A stretch of 64,000 nucleotides of DNA. It comes from Pectinophora gossypiella. Lineage: Eukaryota > Arthropoda > Insecta > Lepidoptera > Gelechiidae. The notes under the pieces are model-generated. The model was given only the letters and a program-made list of their open reading frames with translations. It was not told the DNA's origin and made no database searches. The stretch covers positions 13,137,001-13,201,000 of the forward strand of contig NC_065417.1 in assembly GCF_024362695.1 (NCBI RefSeq), written 5' to 3'. Made by a program: the position numbers and the translations under genes. The first letter of the stretch is position 1. The number at the start of each line of letters is the position of its first letter. This document shows positions 45,381-55,906 of this stretch, piece by piece.

Positions 45381-46175
45381 AAGAATTGGCTAGATATTCT
45401 TTTATTATAAAGTTTGTAGAATTAGATTGATTGCACAGTATCATTCCTAAAAGAGTACAAAGTTTATTAGAACTAAAATAATATGAATAATTAGTACTAT
45501 TTTGCAGTTTAAGTTGTGCATTTTCCTAGTGTTTTACTTGCAAGTATGTAATTGTATTATCTTGAGTATTGAAAGTTGGTGTGCAGTTGTTACAAAGTTT
45601 ATAGGTATCATATTATTATGTTATGTATAATAGAAAATAATTGTAAATGTAAGCAAAATACACTTGATCCCGCTCTGGGTAGATACCTTACTTGTTGGTT
45701 CATTCCTTTAGATTATTTCAAAATACTTTATGATGTGAACCAAACAAAATCACCAGTTAGCAGTAACAAAAGGTGGGCTAAAAAACTTCTTTTACAAGCT
45801 CTTTACTGCTTTATCTCAGTTTCCACGAATATCATGGCATGCTAAATGTACTGGGAATGTGACGGAACCCACATTTTTTGTTTACATCCTTCTGATCATT
45901 ATATTTGTTTCTGTCCAACCCGTTAGGAAATGTAAGCATGAATTGATGATGATGTATGTATTCTAAATAATCCTTTTTTATTTCAGGTGATAAATCTTTG
46001 ACTTTGACGTTTGCAAGTAGCCCTAATAGCCACTGCATCCTGAATTGTAATTATGAGCCACCAATAACAAAAAAGATGTCTGTGACATGGATCCCTAATA
46101 TTCTCTCAGGTATGTAAGTACATTAAATATGAATGCAAATCTGTCTACCTATGAGTTATATATATATAACAGCTA
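45381..46175 (+). other. Downstream region with one exon-like segment
   Basis: 45987-46109 has an acceptor ('ttatttcag'), an open frame reading ...KSLTLTFASSPNSHC... and a GT donor ('gtatgt'). It could splice to 46559 to end ...SDGDE stop. No upstream exon was found and I do not recognise the peptide, so this is weak. The rest is AT-rich. Confidence 0.25.
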
Positions 46176-46505
46176 ATCCTTGGTCCAATGGTTCTCTAAC
46201 CATAGCTCACAATCTGGAGATCCGGGTCTGATACCCGATGGGGACATAGTCAAAATCACTTTGAGGCTGTCAAGGTCCTTTGTATGGATAGGAAATTGCA
46301 GGCTTGAATCATCCAATTGTCTAAAGAAGTCTGATGATTCTGTGCTTCAGAAGGCACGTCAAGCAGTTATTCCCGGGCTATTTAGGCCAAACACCGTCAC
46401 TAATCTGCAGTCGAGCAGCATATAGTATGCTTCGTACCCCCTCCAGTTGATTTAAGGGATGCCTATGCCCAGCAGTGGGACATAATAAATAGGCTATTTA
46501 TGTTT
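46176..46505 (+). mobile_element. tRNA-derived SINE, full length (family A), diverged
   Basis: The head ('ccttggtccaatggttctc'), B-box-like 'gggtctgatacc' and body ('gcttcagaaggcacgtcaag', 'cccagcagtgggac') match 63587-63911 with many substitutions, so it is an older copy. Confidence 0.8.
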
Positions 46506-46559
46506 GTTTCTTATTAGAATAATTATCTAAGCATTATACTTGTTTTAGATGGTGACGAA

Positions 46560-47100
46560 TAAAGAAAGAAGAACCCAGGAGTATAAAAAATACTTACATA
46601 CATACCTACCATTGTGGTGCTGTACATACATACATAGTCACACCACCATACCAGGATGGACTGAGCCAAGCACTACCAAGAAGACCAACTGCAGCCTCTT
46701 GTGATGGACATAATGACCAGAGTGGTGACAGATAAGCAACCCATCACAAATATAAATATTTCGTTTTTCTGTGCAAGTTTTGATGTTATAAATAAAATAC
46801 AATCAAAAAGTATTTGTAAAAAGTATGTTTTATTACTAGTTTAGTAGGGAACAGAAATAAAATAAATAAACAAATTTATTTTGTGTTTCTTCTACATCTG
46901 TGAGGTTTATTTGGGAACATTCACCAGTTTTTTCAGTTAAGGCCCTTGTTATCCTCCCATTGTTATGTAATCTGCTCGTTGTCACTCACAACTCCCAAAT
47001 CTGAAGAGAAAACAAATATTAAAAATGCTGTATATACTTCCATCTCTCTAAACTTTAATAAATCAAGACAACATGCAGTCAGTTTTTTAAGATAGATACC
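46560..47100. other. Spacer, nothing recognised
   Basis: No gene or structured repeat is seen. Confidence 0.35.
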
Positions 47101-47103
47101 AGT

Positions 47104-47262
47104 CCGTTACCTACATACATACATAAACAGCCTATATACATCCCACTGCTGGGCACAGGCCTCCCCTCAATCAACCAGAGGGGGTATGGAGCATACTCCA
47201 CCATGCTGCTCCAAAAAAGAAAAACACCGTAAAAACACCTCCACCAACCCGCATTGGAGTCC
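47104..47262 (-). mobile_element. SINE 3' half (family A), reverse
   Basis: The reverse complement contains 'aacccgcattggag', 'gagtatgctccatacccc' and 'gaggcctgtgcccagcagtg'. Confidence 0.8.
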
Positions 47263-47317
47263 ATTACCTAGCCCATTATAATACTGAAGAAGATCCCTTC
47301 CTTAGTTACTATTCTTC

Positions 47318-47600
47318 TTCTATCATGTGAGTTATGAGATGGATTACCAACCTCATCAACCCTGGTGTCTGGGTTATTATTGAGCCGCCAAGGGTCCGCC
47401 TAGTGAGTAGTAACCAAGACCAACAGCTTAACATGCCTTCTGAAGCACTGATCATCTTACATTTGGACAATCAGGTGTTCAGCCCGTAATGTCCTAGCAA
47501 AACAAGGAATACAAAGCAAATTTTTCTCCACCAGGATTCGAACCCGGGACCTCTGGATTGTGAGCACAACGTTCAACTACTAGACCACGGAGGCCGTTAT
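47318..47600 (-). mobile_element. tRNA-derived SINE (family B), reverse
   Basis: It matches 8822-9168 from the tRNA-like head (about 47530-47600, B-box 'gggttcgaatcc' on the minus strand) to 'cctcatcaaccctggtgtc', with a short internal deletion. Confidence 0.8.
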
Positions 47601-48174
47601 GTGTTTAGTTACTATGACTGGCATGATAAACGGTTTCATACATAACAGGCAAATTCACAAAGAGAGTCTTGACTCCGTTACTAATTACTTAAGTACCTAC
47701 ATAGGCATTTCATTAGATAAGTAAGCTACGTCAAGGGCCTTTAGTCTGGGACACCCGAATAGTCACAGCAGCAGGTTGATGAGGTTGGTCATTGATCTTA
47801 GAAACCACATTAGAGAAAAAAACAGGATTAGCCGTTCCTCATATCTGGCCGTCCTAGGCCTGAGCCTAATCAGCCGTAAAGGAAATCCACTTACAACGAG
47901 CAACACTCACTTAAATATATTTTTAACTAGGAATATGCTTACATGTTGCCATTGCTCCAAGATGCATCAAAATTCTTCCATACTATTGTTTTATAAACAT
48001 TAAAAGAGTTCATCCTCTTATTGATTTTCTTTATAATTATGTCATCCCACTTAAGGTTTCTGTCAAGTATTGCCTGAAAATTAGTAAAAAATCTGATTAA
48101 TACAAGTAACTCAGATTAATATGATGTCTACAAGTTCTTCTATGACATATTTTTTCGATCACTCACCTCTTCAT
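47601..48174. other. Spacer, nothing recognised
   Basis: No convincing gene. The 75-codon ORF at 47776 has no recognisable features. Confidence 0.35.
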
Positions 48175-48600
48175 CACTAAATTTGTAGTGCAACTGCTCA
48201 GGAGGAAATCTAATACAATCACTCCTGTCTTCAAAACTTCGTGCTCACCTCATGCCGGACTTTCTCTACTTGGTAATTTAAGGCTTTTTACGTGTACGAA
48301 TGAGTCCATATTAAAAGAGCTCAAGATCACGACGCGGCTCTCCTCAATATGCCGGAATCGTGCCCTAAGCTTCTTCGGACATATTATGCGGTCTCCGAAG
48401 CACAGTCTGGAGAAGCAGATCATCTTTGGGCAAATAGATGGCAAACGTGCGCGAGGAAGGGCGCCTACGAGGTGATCTGACATCGTGAAGAAGACGGTGG
48501 GCGGCAGCATACAGAGGGCGGTGCACGCAGCATATAGCCGTACCAAGTGGAAAACCATAACCTGTGGTCGCGATCCTCACTTCTACATATATCTTAATAT
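48175..48600 (+). pseudogene. C-terminal remnant of an RTE-type LINE reverse transcriptase
   Basis: The frame reads ...RALSFFGHIMRSPKHSLEKQ..., then GKRARGRAPTR, an in-frame TGA where a Trp is expected, then SDIVKKTVG and AYSRTKWKTI. The pattern 'FFGHI-R....LEK..-GK..G.R.RGR.PTRW.D.I' is the C-terminal signature of endonuclease/RT ORFs in insect RTE-type and related LINEs. At least one stop breaks it and the N-terminal part is missing. Confidence 0.7.
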
Positions 48601-48694
48601 ATAGGATAGTTGTCTATCGATCGGCAACACTAATCGAAATTCTCGCAACCAAGGACCAAGTATTTCAATGATTCTAATACTTGGTCTTTGGTGC

Positions 48695-48770
48695 TGGTTT
48701 TCCCTTCGGGGGTTGGAAGGTCAGACAGGCGGTACCTTTTTTTTAAATTAGAACTGTTAAATTTCAAGTT
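48695..48770 (+). mobile_element. SINE fragment (family D)
   Basis: 'gctggttttcccttcggggg' plus 'ttggaaggtcagacaggcgg', the body segment of 6285-6637. Confidence 0.65.
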
Positions 48771-48819
48771 AGGGATATTAATTTAATATTATTATTTTGA
48801 TAAATCATCTACCCAACGG

Positions 48820-49020
48820 ATAGGCCTATCGATAACACGTTTTTGGCGATACTATTGATAAGCAACGATAGCATCGATACTAAAAAAAAAACTGTTAAAT
48901 GAGTGGATGGGATTTTTTTTACAATACTATCGGAATTAAGGACCCTATCGATCGTACAAAACTATCGATAGTTCGATCGAAAACTATCGATAGGGCACTA
49001 TCGCGGCAACACTACTATAC
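48820..49020. promoter_or_regulatory. Cluster of TATCGATA (DRE-like) motifs
   Basis: Exact TATCGATA octamers lie at 48827-48834, 48963-48970 and 48985-48992, with near matches at 48873-48879 (ATCGATA) and 48946-48953 (TATCGATC). In Drosophila this octamer is the DREF binding site. The segment is also bordered by 'ctatcgatcggcaacact' (48613) and 'ctatcgcggcaacact' (about 49000), so it may be a repeat and not a promoter. No gene starts next to it. Confidence 0.4.
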
Positions 49021-49069
49021 ACCATAATTATTAAATTATTATACGAGTAGAATAAAAGGAAAATTCTGT

Positions 49070-49118
49070 ACCGTCGGCAAAGACCTTGTATAGAATATAC
49101 AAGGTCTTTGACCGTCGG
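49070..49118. mobile_element. 33-bp perfect hairpin flanked by 8-bp direct repeats
   Basis: ACCGTCGG occurs at 49070-49077 and 49111-49118. Between them lies a 33-bp palindrome with 15-bp arms (caaagaccttgtata, loop gaa, then the complement). Removing the insert and one repeat restores the transposon terminus seen at 52134. An 8-bp duplication is typical of hAT-type insertion. Confidence 0.8.
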
Positions 49119-50449
49119 TGAAAAGTAATACAAGTCCAAAATTCAAGTTTTGAGAAAATCGAGTTTAAAGTTAAAAAAAACATTCTAGCTCGCGACTTAT
49201 AAGGAATAATGGAACAGAAGTTAGATGTGTCGATAGGTGATGATGGAAGGTTTCTTTTCTAATATTTAGAACCTAAACAGAAATGGTAGAGGATCAAAAT
49301 AAATTACATGTATCAGTTGACACCAACTTTTATACTGTGTAAATTGATACAAGTCTAGTTATACCTTTTTACACACATAACTATACAAAAGTCATCGTTG
49401 ATATATCATATTTCAATTAATAATTTTACAGTCTTATTCTACAAAAAACAAAATGTCTTGGAAGAAAGTTTATTTCATAAAGTTGTAGAAAGGCAAAATT
49501 CTATTTATTTTCTTTAAAAAGTAAAGAAACGTAACTTATATCAATTGACACAAACGATAAACTATAACGAATTTGTGTCAAGTGGTTTAACATGACTTAT
49601 TTTTTCAGTTTTATTGTGTAAAATGATACATGTTTTTACGAATTTCTAGTAATAAATACATATAAAGTTGGTACACGTATTATAGTGTAAGGTGGCGATA
49701 ATAAGATATTTTTGTTATGATTTTACTCTCAAAACTCATAAATAACCGCTCGAAACCACCACTGCTGCCCGCTACAAACACATTTTGTCCACTACCCTGC
49801 GCCCCTAATAAAAACTACTTTTGGTTCATTTTGCAGTAAAAATCTTACAAATTCAATTATGACAATTATCATATTAAGACTGGTCATTAGGAATGTTTCG
49901 GGCTAGCCTGGCAGTATGGCCTGGAGATAAAGGTGACGTACCTACGTACTTTTAAACCAAAATCACACAAACCGGTAAGTGTTACTTCTTTCCTGCTGAA
50001 ACTATTTAAAAGATCACAACTCATTCCACAATCCAAATCCCTTAAAGTAAAATTCGATATTTCGAATTATCAAAATTCCCGGTCTAATGGTGGCTACCAT
50101 TATAGCAACGCAACATCGACAGAACGATAAACGGAGTCGAATCAATATTGACGATAAGAATAGGTAGTGAAAATGAAGATCATTGGTTCACCTCTAAACC
50201 TATAGGTTACACAGGGCTATCCTCAGGGTAAGTCTTATCACCTTTACCATGGTCTGTTATGGTTAAGCTAAATGAGCTCGTTTCCGCAAAACTCTACACG
50301 TAAGCACACGTGGGAGACTTTCCGCGTATCCTCGCGTATGGTACTATTGTGAAGTGGGCAAACTTCCCACTATATCATCATCATCATCCTCCTGCCCTTA
50401 TCTCACTCTAGGTGGGGTCGGCACAACATGTATGGGCAAATATCCCATC

Positions 50450-50540
50450 TTCTTCATCTTCTATCGTGTGGATTGTGAGGTGAATTACCAACCCCATCAA
50501 CCCTGGTGTCAGGGTTATAACTGAGCCGCCAGGCCCCTGA
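50450..50540 (-). mobile_element. SINE fragment (family B, 3' end)
   Basis: 'ttctatcgtgtggattgtga' and 'accccatcaaccctggtg', matching the end of 8822-9168 in reverse. Confidence 0.7.
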
Positions 50541-50929
50541 CTTGACTCAATGAATACTCGAATGTCCCATATGTAATGTTATTTTAATGGGCTCAGTTTT
50601 CCGCATAAATGCAAGTGGTCCATTATGCGTGCTTTTATTGACTATGTAAGCCAACTATGTAAACTAACTCCGAAGCTCAAATACCTCCTGGGATTTTTAC
50701 AAACTTTGTGACCTGGTTTAGTTAAGGGGTTGTGCCCGTGGTGTTGCCAATTATTTATTCTAATCTAATCTATCCTACAAGATCCCACTGCTGGGCAAAG
50801 GTCTCCCCTTCCTCTTTCCATTTTTCACAGTCCTGTGCGTAATTCTCTCTTATGTAATCAAAATACAGAAAAAAAATATTACTGGTGGTGCTCAAGAGTT
50901 CAGAGTAGTTATTCCCTTTATAAAAATAA

Positions 50930-51620
50930 GGAAGCTCGACAATTTCAAAATCGAAAATTTACACCATTCAACGTGTTTGAGAAACTGGTAATCTTCTCTT
51001 GAGAAGATGTGGCAGATCCCGATGCTGCCGATGCCGAGCTGGATCCCAGTAGGACTTTAAACCCAAAAGTATATACGATCATCTACGGCTGTGAAGGTTC
51101 AAAAATACCACTACCGGCGCTTGCATCAAAGATCTAACCAGCATTTATTGAATGGCTTGCATATTAACTGGAGCTCGATAATATTTGGAGCCATTATTTC
51201 ACGTCTACAACCTCCTTAGCAATGAAGGCAGCGTTCAATCTGCCACCGCTTAACCTGCATGTAACCAAGAAAACTATGTAAAACAGCTATGTTTCGAGCT
51301 GAGGGAAGGAGACTAACGACAGTTATGACAAATCTCAAATACCTCTTGACTAACCCTGCCATGGTGATAACGACGCCATGATCACGACCCACAACTTATT
51401 GAGGTACTGTACTGTAATTAAGTACTACAAGGTGGCTATAGCAGAAAGAGAAAAAACACTGTTTGGTCTGAAGTACTAACTTAACCTATACCCATTCGCA
51501 ATGCGGATCAGATATGGTTTGCTGTGGCTCTAGATAAAATGTCTTCCCAGAGACAGGTTTATGCGGAGGTCACCCTAGGATACACACTGGTGGCGCATGT
51601 AATCGAACTTGTATGTATCA
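50930..51620 (+). pseudogene. Decayed LINE ORF2 fragment (RT thumb to RNase H region)
   Basis: Broken frames contain peptides such as FNLPPLNLHVTK (compare the LLNLPPLDIHI-type motif after the RT domain of RNase H-bearing LINEs) and DNDAMITTHN. Many stops and shifts are present. It lies inside the putative 49064-52134 element. Confidence 0.4.
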
Positions 51621-52018
51621 TTATACACGACACGTTATTGATATCCAAGATCGTATTTTCTGAAATATTTTGATATATATTAATTTACATTACTTTTCAC
51701 GAAAAAATAAATTTGGTGTTTGATGTTACAACTAAAATTATATCATTAAACACGGACCGTGAGAATTCAAGGATTGCGTGTATTTTAATATATGTTGAGT
51801 TGCATTTACTTACACCAAAATATTTAATGAAATTCTTCATTTCACTTTAATGCAAGTTAAGATGAATTATGTTACACGTGTTATAACAGCATGAATCCTT
51901 CACAAACAGTACTTATATCACTGAACACAAAAATTATCTCCGTATTTATAATAGCTACAGTTACGAGAATTAGACAGAAAGAAAGAGAATTTTTTGAACA
52001 TGAAGTGTGTGCTAATAA

Positions 52019-52134
52019 CTCAAAAGTGATACAACTCGAGTTGTATTACTTTTCACCGACGGTACAGAAGTGTGTGCTAATAACTCAAAAGTGATACAAC
52101 TCGAGTTGTATTACTTTTCACCGACGGTACAGAA
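52019..52134. repeat. Two tandem 58-bp units, each holding a palindrome
   Basis: The unit 'taataactcaaaagtgatac' + 'aactcgagttgtattac' + 'ttttcaccgacggtacagaa' occurs twice in a row without differences. The core 'gatacaactcgagttgtatt' is a near-perfect palindrome around the XhoI-type CTCGAG. It forms the right terminus of the putative transposon. Confidence 0.88.
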
Positions 52135-52154
52135 TTCTGATATCTTCTTCTATC

Positions 52155-52435
52155 GTACGATTGGGAGCCCCGGGTTCAAAACCCAAAAAAACACTTTGCG
52201 ATCCCTAGTTTGGTTAGGACATTACAGGCTGATCACCTGATTGTCCGAAAGTAAGATGATCCGTGACTCGGAAAGCACGTTAAGCCGTTAGTCCTGGTTG
52301 GTTACTATTTACTGATGTAAGTGAGTAATTGTTACAGGAGCCATGTCAGGGTTTTTGGCGGCTCAATCGTAACCCTGACACCAGGATTGATGAGGCTGGT
52401 AGGTATTTCACTTCACAAATCACACGATAAGAAGA
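52155..52435 (+). mobile_element. tRNA-derived SINE (family B), head partly lost
   Basis: The body matches 9990-10255 ('gatccctagtttggttagga', 'aaagcacgttaagccgtta', 'accctgacaccagg'). Only the last part of the tRNA-like head ('ccccgggttcaaaaccc') remains. Confidence 0.78.
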
Positions 52436-54004
52436 TTAAATAAAATGATAGGCAAATAAGTTAATTAGTCAAAAGTTTGTTTGATAGTTTTCGTTTCAAC
52501 TGTTGGTTTTTTTATTTTATTTTAATGATGTGATAAATTTGCAATGCAATGTTTAAATTTTCAAAAATGCTGTATAATTAATTAAATGTTCGCTTTTGAA
52601 AAAATCCCACACGGATGATTTAGATTAAATAGCAAATAGACAAATTATTATTGAACACTTAACATTATTTTTCATTCCTTAATATTATTATTTGAATAAT
52701 TTGATCATGTGGTCAATTTTAATTGTGTGTATAAGTCATTTATTTCAAATAAATTCCTATATCAAGTCAAAACCTGTCTATTCTGTACTTATGTGCCATC
52801 CTATGCCAACTACTCGTAAATTTGTTTCCAATCCAATACTTGCAATACTTGGAAGTATGACTCCAAGTACCTAATAACACATAGTGAATTATATTCTCAT
52901 TAGACTGTGCGATTATGCTCAAACACTAAAATAAACATATTTATTTACATATTGAAATATTATAATTATTGTTTTAGCATACGGAGCATATGGTGGTTTT
53001 TTTGTACCTTTTAATCAAACAATTTCGCATAGTATATCTAATATAAGTAATAGGCTTACACTACACATAAGTACTGTTTTACTTTGTTTAATTATGTTCT
53101 AACTAAATGTTATAATGTACATAGCTGTAAGTGATCTATAAATAAATAAAATAAGTATCTGTATTCTGTACTTCATGTGCCATTCTATCCCGACAGTTTT
53201 AAATCACCATGTCCAAACCATATCCTCACCGGCGTAACCTATTTCCAAATAATCTATCCCAGGTTGTTTGTAGTTTGTACACTAAAAATAAATATAGTAA
53301 ATAACTTCCTATATTATGTTGAATATTAAATATCTTTATTTTTGTACTTCATGTGCCGTCCCATGAAACTAGCAGTAGCACAGTATTAATCTGCTTAATC
53401 TGTTCTGCTATGCTCTCGAAGAGGTATAAATTATACATAACTATAAGCTTGTACTAGTTACTATTATTTTTCTTTTAAATAGATTTATATTCACCAAATT
53501 AGGAGTGCTAATTATGTTAGCTATTAGTTTTTATATTATATATTTGTTATTTATTTTATATTTGTTACTGTGGTGTCCCTTTATAATAAACGTTTCTTTC
53601 TTTCTTTCTAATTTAGGGAGAGGGCATAGCGACAATAATATTACTTTAAAAAGGTGTGGCTAACCATAATTGATAGTAATAATTGAATGCTAAACTTTCC
53701 ACTGAGGTGAGCGGAGGCAATGGAATTCCACTTTCTATTATGATACATTTGTTTAACTTTCTCAAACATATATGATCACTGATTTAGATGGTTTGATGTA
53801 CTTGCCTACTTACTTTTGGCATTTGTTTAAAAACTCTGTTGATATTCATTCATTCTTTTGATATGTTTAAACTATTATAATATATTGCAGCATACTTTTC
53901 TCAATTCTTGTCACTACCCAAAAATTATTACTGGGAGAGTAGTTAAAAAAGATGTTTGAGATTAAAGATTAATTTATTCAACATAATCGAACCACAAAAA
54001 GAAA
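52436..54004. other. AT-rich intergenic DNA with retroelement tails
   Basis: 53048-53158 matches the (AAAT)n-tailed element inside the UMP synthase pseudogene. About 53530-53612 is the 3' end of the (TTTC)n-tailed family ('ataataaacgtttctttctt'). Three loosely related 40-bp stretches ('tgtactt.atgtgcc') lie at about 52785, 53166 and 53340. No gene is recognised. Confidence 0.5.
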
Positions 54005-54200
54005 AAAGTTTTCATCTCGAGCTCCTCTGTGCTTCGGAAGGCATGTTAAGCCATTGGTCCCGGCTGCATTAGCAGTTGATAATAACCATCAATCTGCACT
54101 GGGCCCGCGTGATGGTTTATTGCCCGATCTCCCTATCACTCTGTAGGGAAGGCCCGTGCTCCAGCAGTGGGAACGTTAATGGGCTGATGATGATGATGAA
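54005..54200 (+). mobile_element. SINE fragment (family C), head missing
   Basis: It matches the reverse complement of 22250-22440: 'tgcttcggaaggcatgttaa', 'aatctgcactgggcccgcgt', 'gggctgatgatgatgatg'. Confidence 0.75.
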
Positions 54201-54887
54201 TCGAAAATAATTATAAAATTCCACTTCCAATTATAAAAACCAACGTCTCATTTCCACTAGTACATTATTTATTAATTATAGGTGAAGACACTGTTCATGT
54301 ATTACTTTAGTTGGCGTCACAGATTCTACTCTCACACTTATGTTATTTTCGTTAATTCTTTTTATTTATTTCTTTAGTATGTATGATGTAGAGCAGCATA
54401 ACCTCAACATTTGCATGATGATGAATCCTGTGTGATATTCCTTCTTGATCGTCAGAACTGAAAAGAGATTGTTAATTTGAATAACATTATCTGCATCACA
54501 TATTTGAAATGTCGTTATCAAGTTAAGTAACTGGCTTTTTAAATAGCCAACATGGTTCAGTAGTTTCTTCTATTTACTAAAAAGGGTTAGTACCTATATG
54601 AGCTAATTTTGAAGATGTCACTTATCTTGTAACATTATATTATAATAATACTCATTACATACCTAAATGCTCTCAACTCATTTCGTATTCAACAAAATAA
54701 TCTCAAAGTAATAGTAGTGGATATATAAAAAATTCCCCTTTATGTTACAAGTTTAGATTGTCTCAACATCTCTTGACCGTTTACTTTGTGAGGAATTTAT
54801 CAGTTTTGAGCTTTTTATTCAATAAAATTAAGTTAATTATTGTATTTTATTATAGATGCGACAGAATTTGGGTTGAAGTTATTGTTA
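54201..54887. other. Spacer, nothing recognised
   Basis: AT-rich; no gene or repeat boundary identified. Confidence 0.35.
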
Positions 54888-55320
54888 TTTGTTTTGGTTT
54901 TCCCCAAAGGGTAAGGCAAAGGGAACTATGCCCATACAGCCATGTGTTACGTATTTTTTTTCTTGATGATTAATGTAAAGATGAAAGGTGATGATGATGA
55001 AACCTAAGCCCCCACCCTCGGAGTAGACTCCTACTCCGAACCCCAAACGAATTAACTCAAAAGTCCGCATAAACTAATTAAAGAAACAAAAAAAAGTCCG
55101 AATTAAAGAAACGAATTAATAAGTAATGAAGCGGCTTGTTGGAACGAAGCGAAAATAGGTAGGTACACTTCGTTTATTAAATATTCAGATATAATAAAAC
55201 TATCGCCAATGTTTTCCGACTAACTTAATGCGACCATTAAACACCATTTCGTATTAATTATTTAGATTATTCAATGAAGAAAGCAGCCGTACCGTTTCCG
55301 TTCCCGCCAAAAAGCCATAT
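54888..55320 (-). mobile_element. Poly-A retroposon family P, copy D
   Basis: Same orientation and ends as copies A and C, but more diverged. It has a roughly 50-bp disturbed patch at about 55075-55135 with two partial repeats of 'aattaaagaaac'. No clear target-site duplication is seen. Confidence 0.8.
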
Positions 55321-55489
55321 AATGTGGTCGGTTTCAACAAATAAAGCTGAGGGCACTATTGGGCCTATATTTTGTCCTTGTCTAACATTATGATAATAAA
55401 AAATTGCCTAATGTAGCTACACGGTTAACTAATTAAAACGACGCATAGCAATGGAGTTTTGTGTCTATGATACTGACCCCTGATTGGCT

Positions 55490-55690
55490 GATAGAATAGG
55501 TGGCCGCCATCTTGGCTTCCAATTATTTGGATGTACATTACACGGATGGGCAATCCGTGTACGGACTGATAATTCGCAGCCAATATTTCCCGACCATGGA
55601 TTGTACACGCACGTATTCCGTGTACATTGTTATGTACACGGATTATCAGGTCGTACATTACGTGGATGTACATTAACCGGACTCATGTCA
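55490..55690 (+). promoter_or_regulatory. Promoter-like block upstream of PELP1, shared with 40930-41130
   Basis: It contains 'gattggctg' (CCAAT-box-like, inverted) and 'gccgccatctt' (55503-55513, identical to the YY1/Pho-type AAGATGGCGGC on the other strand). These are followed by repeated 'gtacacggat' and 'cgtacattacgtgg' words shared with 40930-41130. It is cut from the PELP1-like start codon by the LINE. Whether it is a promoter, a transposable element, or both is not settled. Confidence 0.4.
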
Positions 55691-55906
55691 AAGTTTCGAT
55701 TCGAAAAGCGCGGGAAACGGATTGTTTGGCGGACGTGTTTTTTCGTGGCTTTAAAATTTTAATTTTAATTCTAATATTTAAAGTGATCATTTGGTTAGTT
55801 TAGGTGTAATTTAGTTTGTATATATTAATTATTTTTTATTTATATTGTGTATAGTGTAAATATCAACGAGTTATTGGTAAGTAGTTCTTTTTATAATTTT
55901 CCCGCC

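Larger units (their letters stand above)
49064..52134. mobile_element. Putative DNA transposon with about 30-bp inverted termini, 3.07 kb
   Basis: The left end 'attctgtaccgtcgg' followed (after a small insert) by 'tgaaaagtaatacaa' is inverted at the right end as 'ttgtattacttttcaccgac' plus 'ggtacagaat'. Both ends touch AATT, which could be a 4-bp target duplication. Subterminal sequence repeats words like 'tgatacaag' and 'ttgacac'. No intact transposase is seen, only a SINE fragment (50450-50540) and a decayed LINE (about 50930-51620). It is a non-autonomous or decayed element. Superfamily unknown. Confidence 0.6.
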
